From Anaerolineae bacterium (GTDB lineage Bacteria; Chloroflexota; Anaerolineae; Anaerolineales; Villigracilaceae), in the NCBI GenBank assembly GCA_003158885.1, contig PMLN01000229.1, forward strand, positions 12,430 through 19,076: DNA of 6,647 nt. Direction: 5' to 3'. Both the position numbers and the translations under genes were made by a program. The notes under the pieces were generated by a model that was not told where the DNA came from, ran no database searches, and saw only the letters and a list, made by a program, of their open reading frames with translations. How positions within the stretch are numbered: position 1 is the first letter of the stretch; each line of letters starts with the position of its first letter. Below are positions 1 to 5,748 of this stretch, piece after piece.

Positions 1-1080
1 GCCGAGTGGCATTTCCTGTGGGCTGCCATGTCCGGCATGGAAACCCTGCTGGATGCCTTGCTCTTGACGGCAGTTTTGGCTTTTCTTCTGACCGGCTCGC
101 GTCGTTACTTGACCATGGGCTTGCTCACCGGCCTGAGTGTTTGGGTTCGCCCCGATGGCCTCACTCTCCTCGCTCCCGTAATCCTGACCGTTCTTCTGGT
201 CGAAAAATCCAATCGGGATAAGTTCAATGCCATCCTTCGTTACCTGATCGGCTTCGGTTCGCTTTTCGTTCCCTATCTTCTTTTCAACCTTTGGCTTTCC
301 GGCACGCCCATGCCCAACACGTTCTACGCCAAGCAGGCGGAGTATGCCTCGCTGTTACTACCATGGCCTCAGCGGATTGGCGTCTTCCTTTTGCAGGTTT
401 TTAGCGGGCCGGGCATCCTCCTTTTGCCGGGCATCATTGCCTGGATTGTTTTGTCCATTCGGCGTCACTCCTGGGCGGACATCTCTTCCATGTTGTGGTG
501 CGGCGGCTATTTTTATATCTACCTTGCGCGCCTGCCCGCCTATCAGCATGGCCGCTATCTTATGCCCGCCATGCCGGTTTTGTTTTTGTTCGGTTTGCTG
601 GCTTTCCTGGAATTTTCAAAATCGAATCTGTGGCGGCGTTATCACCGGCTGGTGCAATGGGGCTGGCAGTTCAGCCTGATCCTTGTGTCCCTTGGTTTTG
701 TGGTCATAGGTGCCCGCGCCTATGGCGAGGATGTCGGGTTAATCGAATCGGAGATGGTGGTCACAGCCAAATGGGTCGCACAGAATATCCCTCCCAACGC
801 GGTTATTGCCGCCCACGATATCGGCGCGCTGGGTTATTTTGATCGTCATCCCTTGGTGGATTTGGCCGGTCTTGTTTCCCCGCAGGTCATTCCATTTATG
901 CGTAATGAGACCCGCTTGGCCGAATACCTGGATCAGCGCCGCGTCAGTTATCTGATCGCCTTCCCGGGCATCTACCCCGATCTCACGCGCGCCGCACCGG
1001 TCATCTTTACCAGCGGCGGACGGTTTGCCCTTGCCGCGGGTGAAATGAATATGGCTGTCTATCGCTGGAATACCCCTTAA
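1..1080 (+). CDS. GT-C-like polytopic membrane glycosyltransferase-family protein (5' partial)
   Basis: The reading frame is open from the first base, so the true start lies upstream; 359 codons remain before TAA at 1078-1080. An internal ATG at 28 is unlikely to be the start, because the residues before it (WHFLWAAMSGMET) read as part of a conserved block. About seven hydrophobic segments lie between residues 14 and 241, followed by a soluble tail of about 118 residues. Visible motifs are SGMET (11-15), RPDGL (50-54), PNTFYAK (105-111), HGRYLMP (183-189) and HDIGALGYF (272-280). The combination resembles GT-C-fold membrane proteins that use polyprenyl-phosphate sugars, in which a multi-spanning core is followed by an extracytoplasmic domain. 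The catalytic acid expected in the first extracytoplasmic loop would lie in the missing N-terminal part, so activity cannot be judged. No terminator is visible before the next gene. The family assignment is moderately sure; the substrate is unknown. Any link to pilus or surface glycosylation is inference from position only. Confidence 0.72.
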   Translation, partial: AEWHFLWAAMSGMETLLDALLLTAVLAFLLTGSRRYLTMGLLTGLSVWVRPDGLTLLAPVILTVLLVEKSNRDKFNAILRYLIGFGSLFVPYLLFNLWLSGTPMPNTFYAKQAEYASLLLPWPQRIGVFLLQVFSGPGILLLPGIIAWIVLSIRRHSWADISSMLWCGGYFYIYLARLPAYQHGRYLMPAMPVLFLFGLLAFLEFSKSNLWRRYHRLVQWGWQFSLILVSLGFVVIGARAYGEDVGLIESEMVVTAKWVAQNIPPNAVIAAHDIGALGYFDRHPLVDLAGLVSPQVIPFMRNETRLAEYLDQRRVSYLIAFPGIYPDLTRAAPVIFTSGGRFALAAGEMNMAVYRWNTP

Positions 1081-1084
1081 TCGG

Positions 1085-1115
1085 TTAGAATCAGGTTATA
1101 TATTCATGCTATACT
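1085..1115 (+). promoter_or_regulatory. possible weak promoter for the response regulator
   Basis: TATACT at 1110-1115 matches five of six bases of the sigma70 -10 consensus. The best -35 candidate, TTAGAA at 1085-1090, matches only three of six, and the spacer of 19 bp is long. Transcription would begin near 1122, leaving a leader of about 17 nt before the ATG at 1139. The 58-bp gap holds nothing else recognisable, and read-through from the upstream gene is equally possible. Confidence 0.25.
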
Positions 1116-1138
1116 GAACGAGGATTTGCAGGTTTGGA

Positions 1139-1846
1139 ATGAAAAAAATCACTTTGCTCATTGTGGATGATCATCCGTTGTTCCGCCAGGGTGTGGTGGA
1201 TGCGTTGACTTTGGAAGCGGATATGAAAGTGGTGGGGCAGACCCCCAACGGGTCCGAGGCATTGGAATTGATTCGTTCCCTCCAACCGGCTGTGGCCGTG
1301 CTCGATGTTAATTTGCCGGGGATCAACGGCCAGCAGATCACGCATCAGGTGACCCAGGAAAAATTACCCACCCGCGTGCTCCTGGTCACGGGCTATGATG
1401 ACATCGAGCAGGCTTTACATGCTGCCCTCGCCGGTGCGGCGGCCTATTGCTCGAAGAATATCGAACCCCAAAACTTAATTCAGATTATTCGTGAAGTCGC
1501 CCAGGGTAAGTTTATGTTCGGCGCGCGGGTATTGAATCAGCACGAGTTGGATGTGTGGGTGAATGAGCAGGTGGGGGGGATGCGGCGCTCGTATAGTGAA
1601 CCCGGAAGCCCGTTCCATCCGCTTTCCGAGCGGGAAATGGAAGTACTGGAGTGCGTGGTCAAGGGCATGAGCAACAAGGAAATCGCCGGTTTGCTGGGCA
1701 TCAGTCATCAAACGGTCAAGAATCATGTGACCTCGATCTTGCGGAAATTCAGCGTGGAAGATCGCACGCAGGCTGTGGTGTATGCCTTGAAACATGGCTG
1801 GGTGCAGTTGAAGAATTCCGTAAATAAAACCGGAAATGAAATGTAG
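1139..1846 (+). CDS. NarL/FixJ-family response regulator (REC + LuxR-type HTH)
   Basis: This 235-residue DNA-binding response regulator would be phosphorylated by a partner kinase, most simply the one encoded just downstream. The receiver domain spans about residues 4-120. It has the acidic pair D10-D11, phospho-acceptor D56 (in VLDVNLPG), T84 and K106, so the site is complete. A linker of about 40 residues leads to a LuxR/GerE helix-turn-helix at about 162-220, with LSEREMEVL, the NKEIA block and the recognition-helix segment SHQTVKNHV. Length and architecture are typical of the NarL/DegU class. The ATG at 1139 is the only plausible start, since TGA at 1115-1117 closes the frame upstream. 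The ribosome binding site is weak: AGG lies 6 nt before the ATG, and a better GAGGA (1120-1124) is too far away. The stop is followed after 18 nt by the kinase gene, so the pair is probably one transcript. The target is not shown; the flp promoter region is the obvious candidate by position. Confidence 0.93.
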   Translation: MKKITLLIVDDHPLFRQGVVDALTLEADMKVVGQTPNGSEALELIRSLQPAVAVLDVNLPGINGQQITHQVTQEKLPTRVLLVTGYDDIEQALHAALAGAAAYCSKNIEPQNLIQIIREVAQGKFMFGARVLNQHELDVWVNEQVGGMRRSYSEPGSPFHPLSEREMEVLECVVKGMSNKEIAGLLGISHQTVKNHVTSILRKFSVEDRTQAVVYALKHGWVQLKNSVNKTGNEM

Positions 1847-1864
1847 ATTCTGAGGATGTTGAAA

Positions 1865-2869
1865 ATGACGGATGAGAATTTTGATGTTCAGGCTGAATTG
1901 GAGGAGACTCAACGCGCGATGCGCGAGATCACCTTGATGATCGAGCAGAGTCAGGGCGAGGTATCCAAGCTTGCTCAGCGTAACGCGGCCATCACAGCTC
2001 ACCTTCAGCAGATACAAAATCAGGTTGAAAAGACTTCCGCACAGGATATCCGGATGGCTTATGATTCCGCCCTGGATGCACAGCAGCGCCTGTTCGTGAT
2101 GCGCGGGCAATTGGAAAAACTGCAAAGCGATAAGAATCACCTTGAAAAATACAAGGTTGCTCTTGACAGGCTTGTTTCAGGAACTGCCGCCGATAGCGAT
2201 TCCACTCCGAATGCCGAGAAATCTCCTTCCAGCGGGATGGAGATGATCATCAATGCCCAGGAGGCGGAGCGGCAGAGGCTCTCCCGTCTGATGCATGATG
2301 GGCCGGCTCAGGCCATGTCGAACTTCATCCTGCAAACCGAAATTGCGATGCGGCTTCTGGATGTGGACGCAGCCCAGGCCAAGGAAGAGCTTGGCAATTT
2401 AAAAGCCGCAGCCATGGGAACTTTTCAAAAAGTCCGCAATTTCATCTTCGAATTGCGCCCCATGATGCTCGACGATTTGGGGCTTGCCCCCACCTTGCGT
2501 AAATATGTGGAGGCCTTTAAAGATCAGACGGGGTTGGACGCCAACCTGGTGATTACCGGCGGCGATCGCCGCATCGCTCCATATTTGGAGGTGATGATAT
2601 TTCGTGCGGTTCAGGAACTTCTTGGAAACACCTCCCGTCACAGCCAGGCTACACTGGTGAAGATCGCCTTGGAAATGGGAAGCGATATGATACGCGTCAG
2701 CGTGGATGACAATGGAAAGGGCTTTGACCCCCAGGCTGTTCTTAAAGGAAACAGTTTGGGATTGAAGCTTATTCGTGAGCGGACTGAAATGTTGGGCGGC
2801 ACGTTTATTGCAGATAGCGCAGTTGGCAAAGGAGCTCGGATTTCTTTTTCCATCCTGGTTCGCAATTGA
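1865..2869 (+). CDS. Cytoplasmic DegS-like sensor histidine kinase (HisKA_3 + HATPase_c)
   Basis: This 334-residue kinase should autophosphorylate on histidine and pass phosphate to the adjacent NarL-type regulator. Residues about 5-105 are charged, Q/E/K-rich and heptad-like, consistent with a coiled coil. I see no membrane segment, PAS or GAF domain. After a short polar linker, the HisKA_3 block has HDGPAQ with H144 as phospho-site and D145/Q149 forming the DxxxQ motif linked to phosphatase activity in this family. The segment ELRPMMLDDLGL (196-207) and the following TLRKY closely resemble Bacillus DegS. The HATPase domain has an N-box (E251 to N255, then RHS), a G1 box DDNGKGFD (281-288) and SLGLKLIRER (297-306). 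The start is chosen at 1865 because GAGG (1852-1855) sits 9 nt before it; the in-frame ATG at 1856 abuts the same motif with no spacing, although it would add only three residues. The regulator-then-kinase order is the reverse of Bacillus degS-degU. The signal sensed is unknown. Confidence 0.92.
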   Translation: MTDENFDVQAELEETQRAMREITLMIEQSQGEVSKLAQRNAAITAHLQQIQNQVEKTSAQDIRMAYDSALDAQQRLFVMRGQLEKLQSDKNHLEKYKVALDRLVSGTAADSDSTPNAEKSPSSGMEMIINAQEAERQRLSRLMHDGPAQAMSNFILQTEIAMRLLDVDAAQAKEELGNLKAAAMGTFQKVRNFIFELRPMMLDDLGLAPTLRKYVEAFKDQTGLDANLVITGGDRRIAPYLEVMIFRAVQELLGNTSRHSQATLVKIALEMGSDMIRVSVDDNGKGFDPQAVLKGNSLGLKLIRERTEMLGGTFIADSAVGKGARISFSILVRN

Positions 2870-3033
2870 ACTTGATTCGCATGGTGCCGGCCTGCGTAGC
2901 CTGAAATGTTGAAATACTCTCTTATGGTTTACTTATATAACGCCATATACGGCTTTTTGGGGGCTTAAACGGCACGATTCATGTTAAATCAATTACAGAA
3001 GTATTAGACTAACATTATTGTTAAGACTGCACC
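2870..3033. other. Intergenic region upstream of the flp promoter
   Basis: This AT-rich stretch between the kinase stop and the flp promoter shows no convincing ORF or RNA gene. I find no real terminator for the kinase transcript. The only candidate, GCC-ATATAC-GGC followed by five T at 2942-2958, has a stem of three base pairs. The region ends with a small palindrome (3010-3023) described separately. It may hold regulator binding sites for the pilin promoter, but sequence alone does not prove any. Confidence 0.5.
3010..3023. promoter_or_regulatory. Short palindrome upstream of the flp promoter (candidate operator)
   Basis: TAACA and TGTTA form perfect 5-bp arms around a 4-bp centre (TTAT). 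The motif is centred about 50 bp before the predicted flp start point and ends 10 bp before the -35 hexamer, a usual location for an activator site. A near-repeat of TTAGACT/TTAAGACT flanks it (3004-3010 and 3021-3028). Binding by the regulator at 1139-1846 is a guess from position. In AT-rich DNA a palindrome this short can occur by chance. Confidence 0.3.
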
Positions 3034-3061
3034 TTGATTATTATTTGGATTTCGCTATAAT
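3034..3061 (+). promoter_or_regulatory. Predicted sigma70-type promoter of flp
   Basis: TTGATT (3034-3039, four of six consensus bases) and a perfect TATAAT (3056-3061) are separated by 16 bp. Transcription is predicted to begin around 3068, giving a leader of about 50 nt before the flp ATG. This is the best promoter in the window, as expected for a major pilin. Confidence 0.7.
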
Positions 3062-3069
3062 AGGTATAA

Positions 3070-3088
3070 CTCTGGAAGGCCTCCAGAG
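3070..3088 (+). promoter_or_regulatory. Hairpin at the predicted 5' end of the flp transcript
   Basis: CTCTGGA (3070-3076) and TCCAGAG (3082-3088) form a perfect 7-bp stem with the 5-nt loop AGGCC. The stem begins within a few bases of the start point predicted from the TATAAT at 3056-3061. It ends 12 nt before the Shine-Dalgarno AAGGAG (3101-3106), so it would leave the ribosome site free. A 5'-terminal stem of this kind is known to protect some abundant bacterial mRNAs from decay. A DNA-level operator is the alternative, and the sequence cannot decide between them. Confidence 0.5.
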
Positions 3089-3117
3089 AATCCATATGGA
3101 AAGGAGAATTAATTCCC

Positions 3118-3273
3118 ATGTTATTCGCCCCGAAAGAGAAAGGCCAGGGTCTGGTTGAGTATGCGCTGATTCTTGTTTTGGTTGCCATTGTTGTTATCGC
3201 GGTCTTGATGGTTTTGGGCCCGACGATCGGCAATGTGTTCAGCAAAGTCAACACAAGCCTCAGTGGTGTCTAA
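3118..3273 (+). CDS. flp: Flp-family type IVb/IVc prepilin (Tad pilus major subunit)
   Basis: This 51-residue pilin gene is below many gene-finder cut-offs. The product has a short positively charged leader (K6, K8), the processing site G9-Q10, and E14-Y15 at positions +5/+6 after the cut, which is the Flp signature (G, four residues, EY). Cleavage after G9 by a prepilin peptidase would leave 42 residues. Residues 16-34 form a continuous hydrophobic helix (ALILVLVAIVVIAVL and on), followed by a short polar tail. The subunit is inserted in the membrane and then polymerised by the Tad machinery. The start is supported by AAGGAG at 3101-3106; its 11-nt spacing to the ATG is on the long side, but no other in-frame start gives the leader. 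The ATG at 3096 is in another frame. The gene sits between its own promoter and a strong terminator, so it is probably expressed as a separate, abundant message. The prepilin peptidase is not in the window. Confidence 0.93.
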   Translation: MLFAPKEKGQGLVEYALILVLVAIVVIAVLMVLGPTIGNVFSKVNTSLSGV

Positions 3274-3298
3274 AGTTTTGACTGCTCCTGGCGAGCGG

Positions 3299-3335
3299 GT
3301 GGGACTCTGTCGGACCGACAGAGTCCCACTTTTTT
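3299..3335 (+). terminator. Strong intrinsic terminator after flp
   Basis: GTGGGACTCTGTCGG (3299-3313) and its exact reverse complement (3315-3329) flank a single A. The folded RNA would form a 13-14 bp GC-rich stem with a 3-5 nt loop, followed directly by six T (3330-3335). It begins 26 nt after the flp stop. It should end most pilin transcripts before cpaB and may also protect their 3' ends. Confidence 0.93.
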
Positions 3336-3361
3336 GCCAACCTGTTTAGCCATTTTTCTTG

Positions 3362-3367
3362 TATAAT
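3362..3367 (+). promoter_or_regulatory. Possible -10 element of a promoter for cpaB-cpaE-cpaF
   Basis: A perfect TATAAT lies between the flp terminator and cpaB, 45 bp before the cpaB start. The -35 is poor: nothing near TTGACA sits at 16-18 bp, and TTGCCA at 3334-3339 is 22 bp away. No extended -10 (TGn) is present. Such a promoter would need an activator or be weak, which fits low-level expression of the assembly proteins. Read-through of the flp terminator is the alternative. Confidence 0.45.
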
Positions 3368-3412
3368 GAACATAATACAGAATTATTATCCCTTGCTTGA
3401 GAGGAGAACCAT

Positions 3413-4462
3413 ATGCGCCGCGGGCTAATTCTCATCTTCGTAGTGTTGATTGTGGTTATCGCGTTGGTGATCGGATTCGTTGTAATTCGTCAGTTGTTGC
3501 CCCAAACCACGCAACAGGCGGCTCCCACGAATGTGGATGTTTACGTTGCCGGCCAAAACATACCGCTAGGCGGGAAAATCACTGCAGACGTGTTGAACAC
3601 CAAGACCCTGCCTCAGACCATGGTAACGGCCGATATGTATACAACGGCTGATAAAGCTGATCTGCTTAATAACAAGATTGCCAGCATTCCCCTGAGTCAA
3701 GGCACATTTATTACGAAGGGGGAGGTCACTGATGCATCACAGACAGTGGCAATTCCCGGACCTTCTTGGGCAACGGTTATCCCGCCAGGCATGGTGGCGG
3801 CATCCGTACCGACGAGCCGCTTCTCCTTGTCATCTTATGGGGTTGCCGATGGCGCTCATGTCAACGTAAATGTTTGTCTCTCCTTTGTTGACTTGGACTC
3901 TAATTTTCAATCTGCTCTGCCAAATTACACATCCATTGTAACCGCTCCCGGGAGTGGCACGCTTACGCTCGGAATTCATTCTGAAATGCAGCCTAGCACT
4001 GATGGGCGCATCGAGCTTGAGCCATCGTTACAACAGCCAAAACTCGTTATACCCTCCGAGCCTCAACATAGCCGCGTAGTATGCCAGACTGTTCTGCAGG
4101 ATGTGGTCGTGATGAAGGTTGGAGATTTTTCTCAGGTTTCCTCCAGCCAGACTGCGGCCCAGCAGCAACAACAACAGCAGCAGCAAACATCCGCTCCCAC
4201 GGTCGCCCCCGACCTCATTACGCTGCTCGTTTCGCCTCAGGATGCGGATATGCTCGACTACCTGGTTTTTATTAAGGCGCAGATCATGTTTGTTTTGAGA
4301 AACCCGAATGATCAGTCACGTCAGGCAACTAACGCGATCACGTTGCAATATGCGCTGAGCCAAGATAATATTCCGATCCCTGCGAAACTGCCGTATGGGA
4401 CCCAGCCTACTATTGGCGCCTTGACGCAGCCGGTTCTGCCCAATGATATTCCTTCCAAATAA
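3413..4462 (+). CDS. cpaB: CpaB/RcpC-family Flp pilus assembly protein
   Basis: This 349-residue protein belongs to the CpaB/RcpC family, which is needed for Flp pilus assembly outside the cytoplasmic membrane. An N-terminal charged pair (R2-R3) and a hydrophobic segment at about 5-25 anchor it. An SAF-like domain follows at about 40-105, with NVDVYVAGQNIPLGGKI and a hydrophobic Leu-Pro segment. The RcpC-type region includes VPTSRFSL (132-139), a GAHVNV segment (147-152; usually GDxVDV in the family) and TVLQDVVVMKVG (226-237). A run of nine glutamines (250-258) separates this core from a C-terminal part with LLVSPQDADMLDYLVF, also typical of the family. Two cysteines, C155 and C224, are the only ones and could pair outside the cell. 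The start has an excellent site: GAGGAG at 3401-3406, 6 nt from the ATG. cpaE follows after 36 bp, suggesting one operon. In a cell with no classical outer membrane the secretin-partner role known from Proteobacteria may not apply. Confidence 0.93.
   Translation: MRRGLILIFVVLIVVIALVIGFVVIRQLLPQTTQQAAPTNVDVYVAGQNIPLGGKITADVLNTKTLPQTMVTADMYTTADKADLLNNKIASIPLSQGTFITKGEVTDASQTVAIPGPSWATVIPPGMVAASVPTSRFSLSSYGVADGAHVNVNVCLSFVDLDSNFQSALPNYTSIVTAPGSGTLTLGIHSEMQPSTDGRIELEPSLQQPKLVIPSEPQHSRVVCQTVLQDVVVMKVGDFSQVSSSQTAAQQQQQQQQQTSAPTVAPDLITLLVSPQDADMLDYLVFIKAQIMFVLRNPNDQSRQATNAITLQYALSQDNIPIPAKLPYGTQPTIGALTQPVLPNDIPSK
4160..4186 (+). repeat. CAG/CAA tract coding nine glutamines in CpaB
   Basis: Nine consecutive CAG or CAA codons encode residues 250-258 of CpaB, between the RcpC-like core and the C-terminal segment. 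CAG and CAA are mixed (2 CAG, 3 CAA, 3 CAG, 1 CAA). Mixing lowers slippage compared with a pure triplet run, but length variation between strains is still plausible. The tract probably acts as a flexible linker. Confidence 0.85.
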
Positions 4463-4498
4463 GTATTTATTGGAGTAAATCGAACTTTAGAGAAAAGA

Positions 4499-5737
4499 AT
4501 GGCCGATAAAATTCGTGTTCTGATCGTGGATGATGTCGCCGATACGCGCGAGAATGTCCGTAAACTGCTTCAATTTGAGACAGATGTGGATGTTGTCGGC
4601 GCGGCGCGCTCCGGAAAAGAAGGCATCCAGTTTGCCAGTGAACTGGACCCGGATGTTGTGCTGATGGACATCAATATGCCCGATATTGACGGCATCACCG
4701 CCACGGAAGCCATCCGCCAGAAATCGCCTCACATTCAAGTTGTTATATTGTCGGTCCAAAACGATCAGAACTATATGCGGCGGGCGATGCTGGCGGGCGC
4801 ACGCGATTTTTTGGCAAAGCCCCCCACGGGCGATGAATTGATTTCGGCCATACGCCGTGCCGGCGAAATGGCGCGCAATGAGCGCAGCAAGAACATCCAG
4901 GCGCGTATGGTCTCGGCCACGCCTGGCAATGGGCCGGTTGTTGTCCCTGGAATGGCCAGCCTGCCCGAGGGAAAGATTGTCACTATATACAGCCCGAAAG
5001 GCGGAACGGGTTGCACCACCATAGCGGTCAACCTGGCGCTGGCTCTGCATAATGAAGACACACGCGTGGTTTTGGTGGATGCCAATCTGCAATTTGGCGA
5101 TGTGGCGATTTTTGTTAATGAGCAGGGGAAAAACACAATTCTGGATATCGCGCCGCGCGTGGATGAATTGGATCCTGATGTCGTCCAAAGTATTATGATT
5201 AAGCACGAACCATCCGGGATTCATATCCTGGCAGCCCCTCAGCGCCCCGAAATGGCCGAGAAAATTACTGCAGATCAGTTTTCCAAGGTCCTGAACTATT
5301 TGAAACGTTTATACGCATATGTGGTCGTGGATACCGCGTCTTTTTTGACGGATGTCACCCTGGCTGCCATTGATGCAGGCGACGCGATCGTGCTTGTCAC
5401 CACGCAGGATATTCCTGCCATTAAGAGCGCCCGCCTGTTTCTGGATTTATCCCAGACGATGGGCATTGTGCGGGAGCGCATTGTGTTTACCATGAATCGC
5501 TACGATAAGCGTATTGCCATTACTCCCGAACGGGTTGGCGAGAATCTCAAGCAGGAAGTCAAGGCGGTCATTCCACTGGATGAACGGACGGTTATCCCGG
5601 CGGTCAACCGGGGTGTTCCGTTCATGTTGGATAATAAGTCCCAGCCGGCTGCCAGAGGCATATTAGGTCTTGCGGAGGCAGTACGTGCACACTTGGCTGC
5701 GCTTGAGTCCCCAGGAGTTTCAACCGGTAAGCGTTAA
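4499..5737 (+). CDS. cpaE: CpaE/TadZ-family pilus localisation ATPase with N-terminal receiver domain
   Basis: This 412-residue fusion joins a CheY-like receiver domain (about 4-122) to a MinD/ParA-like ATPase domain (about 157-400). TadZ/CpaE proteins place the Tad machinery in the cell. The receiver looks fully functional: D11-D12, phospho-acceptor D57 (in LMDINMPDIDG), S85, and K107 followed by two prolines. A polar linker of about 35 residues follows. The P-loop reads KGGTGCTT (167-174): K167 is the signature lysine of the deviant Walker A motif, but the second lysine, which contacts phosphate, is cysteine C172. VLVDANLQFGD (191-201) is the A'/switch I region, with the usual DxD reading D194-A-N196. 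D278 in VVVDT is the Walker B aspartate. The ATG at 4499 has a poor ribosome site (AGAGAAAAG), which may limit expression or depend on coupling from cpaB 36 bp upstream. The stop codon overlaps the ribosome site of cpaF. Confidence 0.93.
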   Translation: MADKIRVLIVDDVADTRENVRKLLQFETDVDVVGAARSGKEGIQFASELDPDVVLMDINMPDIDGITATEAIRQKSPHIQVVILSVQNDQNYMRRAMLAGARDFLAKPPTGDELISAIRRAGEMARNERSKNIQARMVSATPGNGPVVVPGMASLPEGKIVTIYSPKGGTGCTTIAVNLALALHNEDTRVVLVDANLQFGDVAIFVNEQGKNTILDIAPRVDELDPDVVQSIMIKHEPSGIHILAAPQRPEMAEKITADQFSKVLNYLKRLYAYVVVDTASFLTDVTLAAIDAGDAIVLVTTQDIPAIKSARLFLDLSQTMGIVRERIVFTMNRYDKRIAITPERVGENLKQEVKAVIPLDERTVIPAVNRGVPFMLDNKSQPAARGILGLAEAVRAHLAALESPGVSTGKR

Positions 5738-5741
5738 GGAG
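5736..5741 (+). promoter_or_regulatory. Ribosome binding site of cpaF overlapping the cpaE stop
   Basis: AAGGAG begins on the last two bases of the cpaE TAA and stands 7 nt before ATG 5749. It fixes the cpaF start although the first 55 codons are low-complexity. The overlap with the upstream stop suggests translational coupling. It is much stronger than the site in front of cpaE. Confidence 0.8.
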
Positions 5742-5748
5742 TAAAGTT

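Noticed and set aside
1..1080. Glycosyltransferase-like gene as part of the pilus system
   Set aside because: There is no direct evidence beyond adjacency. It is separated from the pilus genes by the two-component pair, and its start and substrate are unknown.
1475..2140. Reverse-strand 221-codon open frame across the regulator/kinase junction
   Set aside because: It is antisense to two well-supported genes with clear domains, has no recognisable motif, and spans their intergenic gap. It is a shadow of their codon composition.
2559..2572. Perfect 14-bp palindrome GCGGCGATCGCCGC containing the HIP1-like octamer GCGATCGC
   Set aside because: It is a single copy inside the kinase coding sequence and is explained by codons for G-G-D-R-R. 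I saw no other copy, so there is no sign of a dispersed repeat.
2909..2941. Second possible promoter (TTGAAA ... TATATAAC) after the kinase gene
   Set aside because: The spacing is 19-21 bp and the -10 is ambiguous. The promoter at 3034-3061 is much better placed and matched.
2942..2958. Possible terminator after the kinase gene (GCC-ATATAC-GGC then five T)
   Set aside because: A stem of three base pairs is too weak to act as an intrinsic terminator.
3021..3254. Reverse-strand 77-codon open frame over flp
   Set aside because: It overlaps the flp promoter, leader and gene in antisense and resembles no protein family. The forward frame carries the Flp signature.
4487..5224. Reverse-strand 245-codon open frame antisense to cpaE
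   Set aside because: The forward frame has full receiver and ATPase motifs. The reverse translation is rich in H, N and R without domain features and is explained by codon bias.
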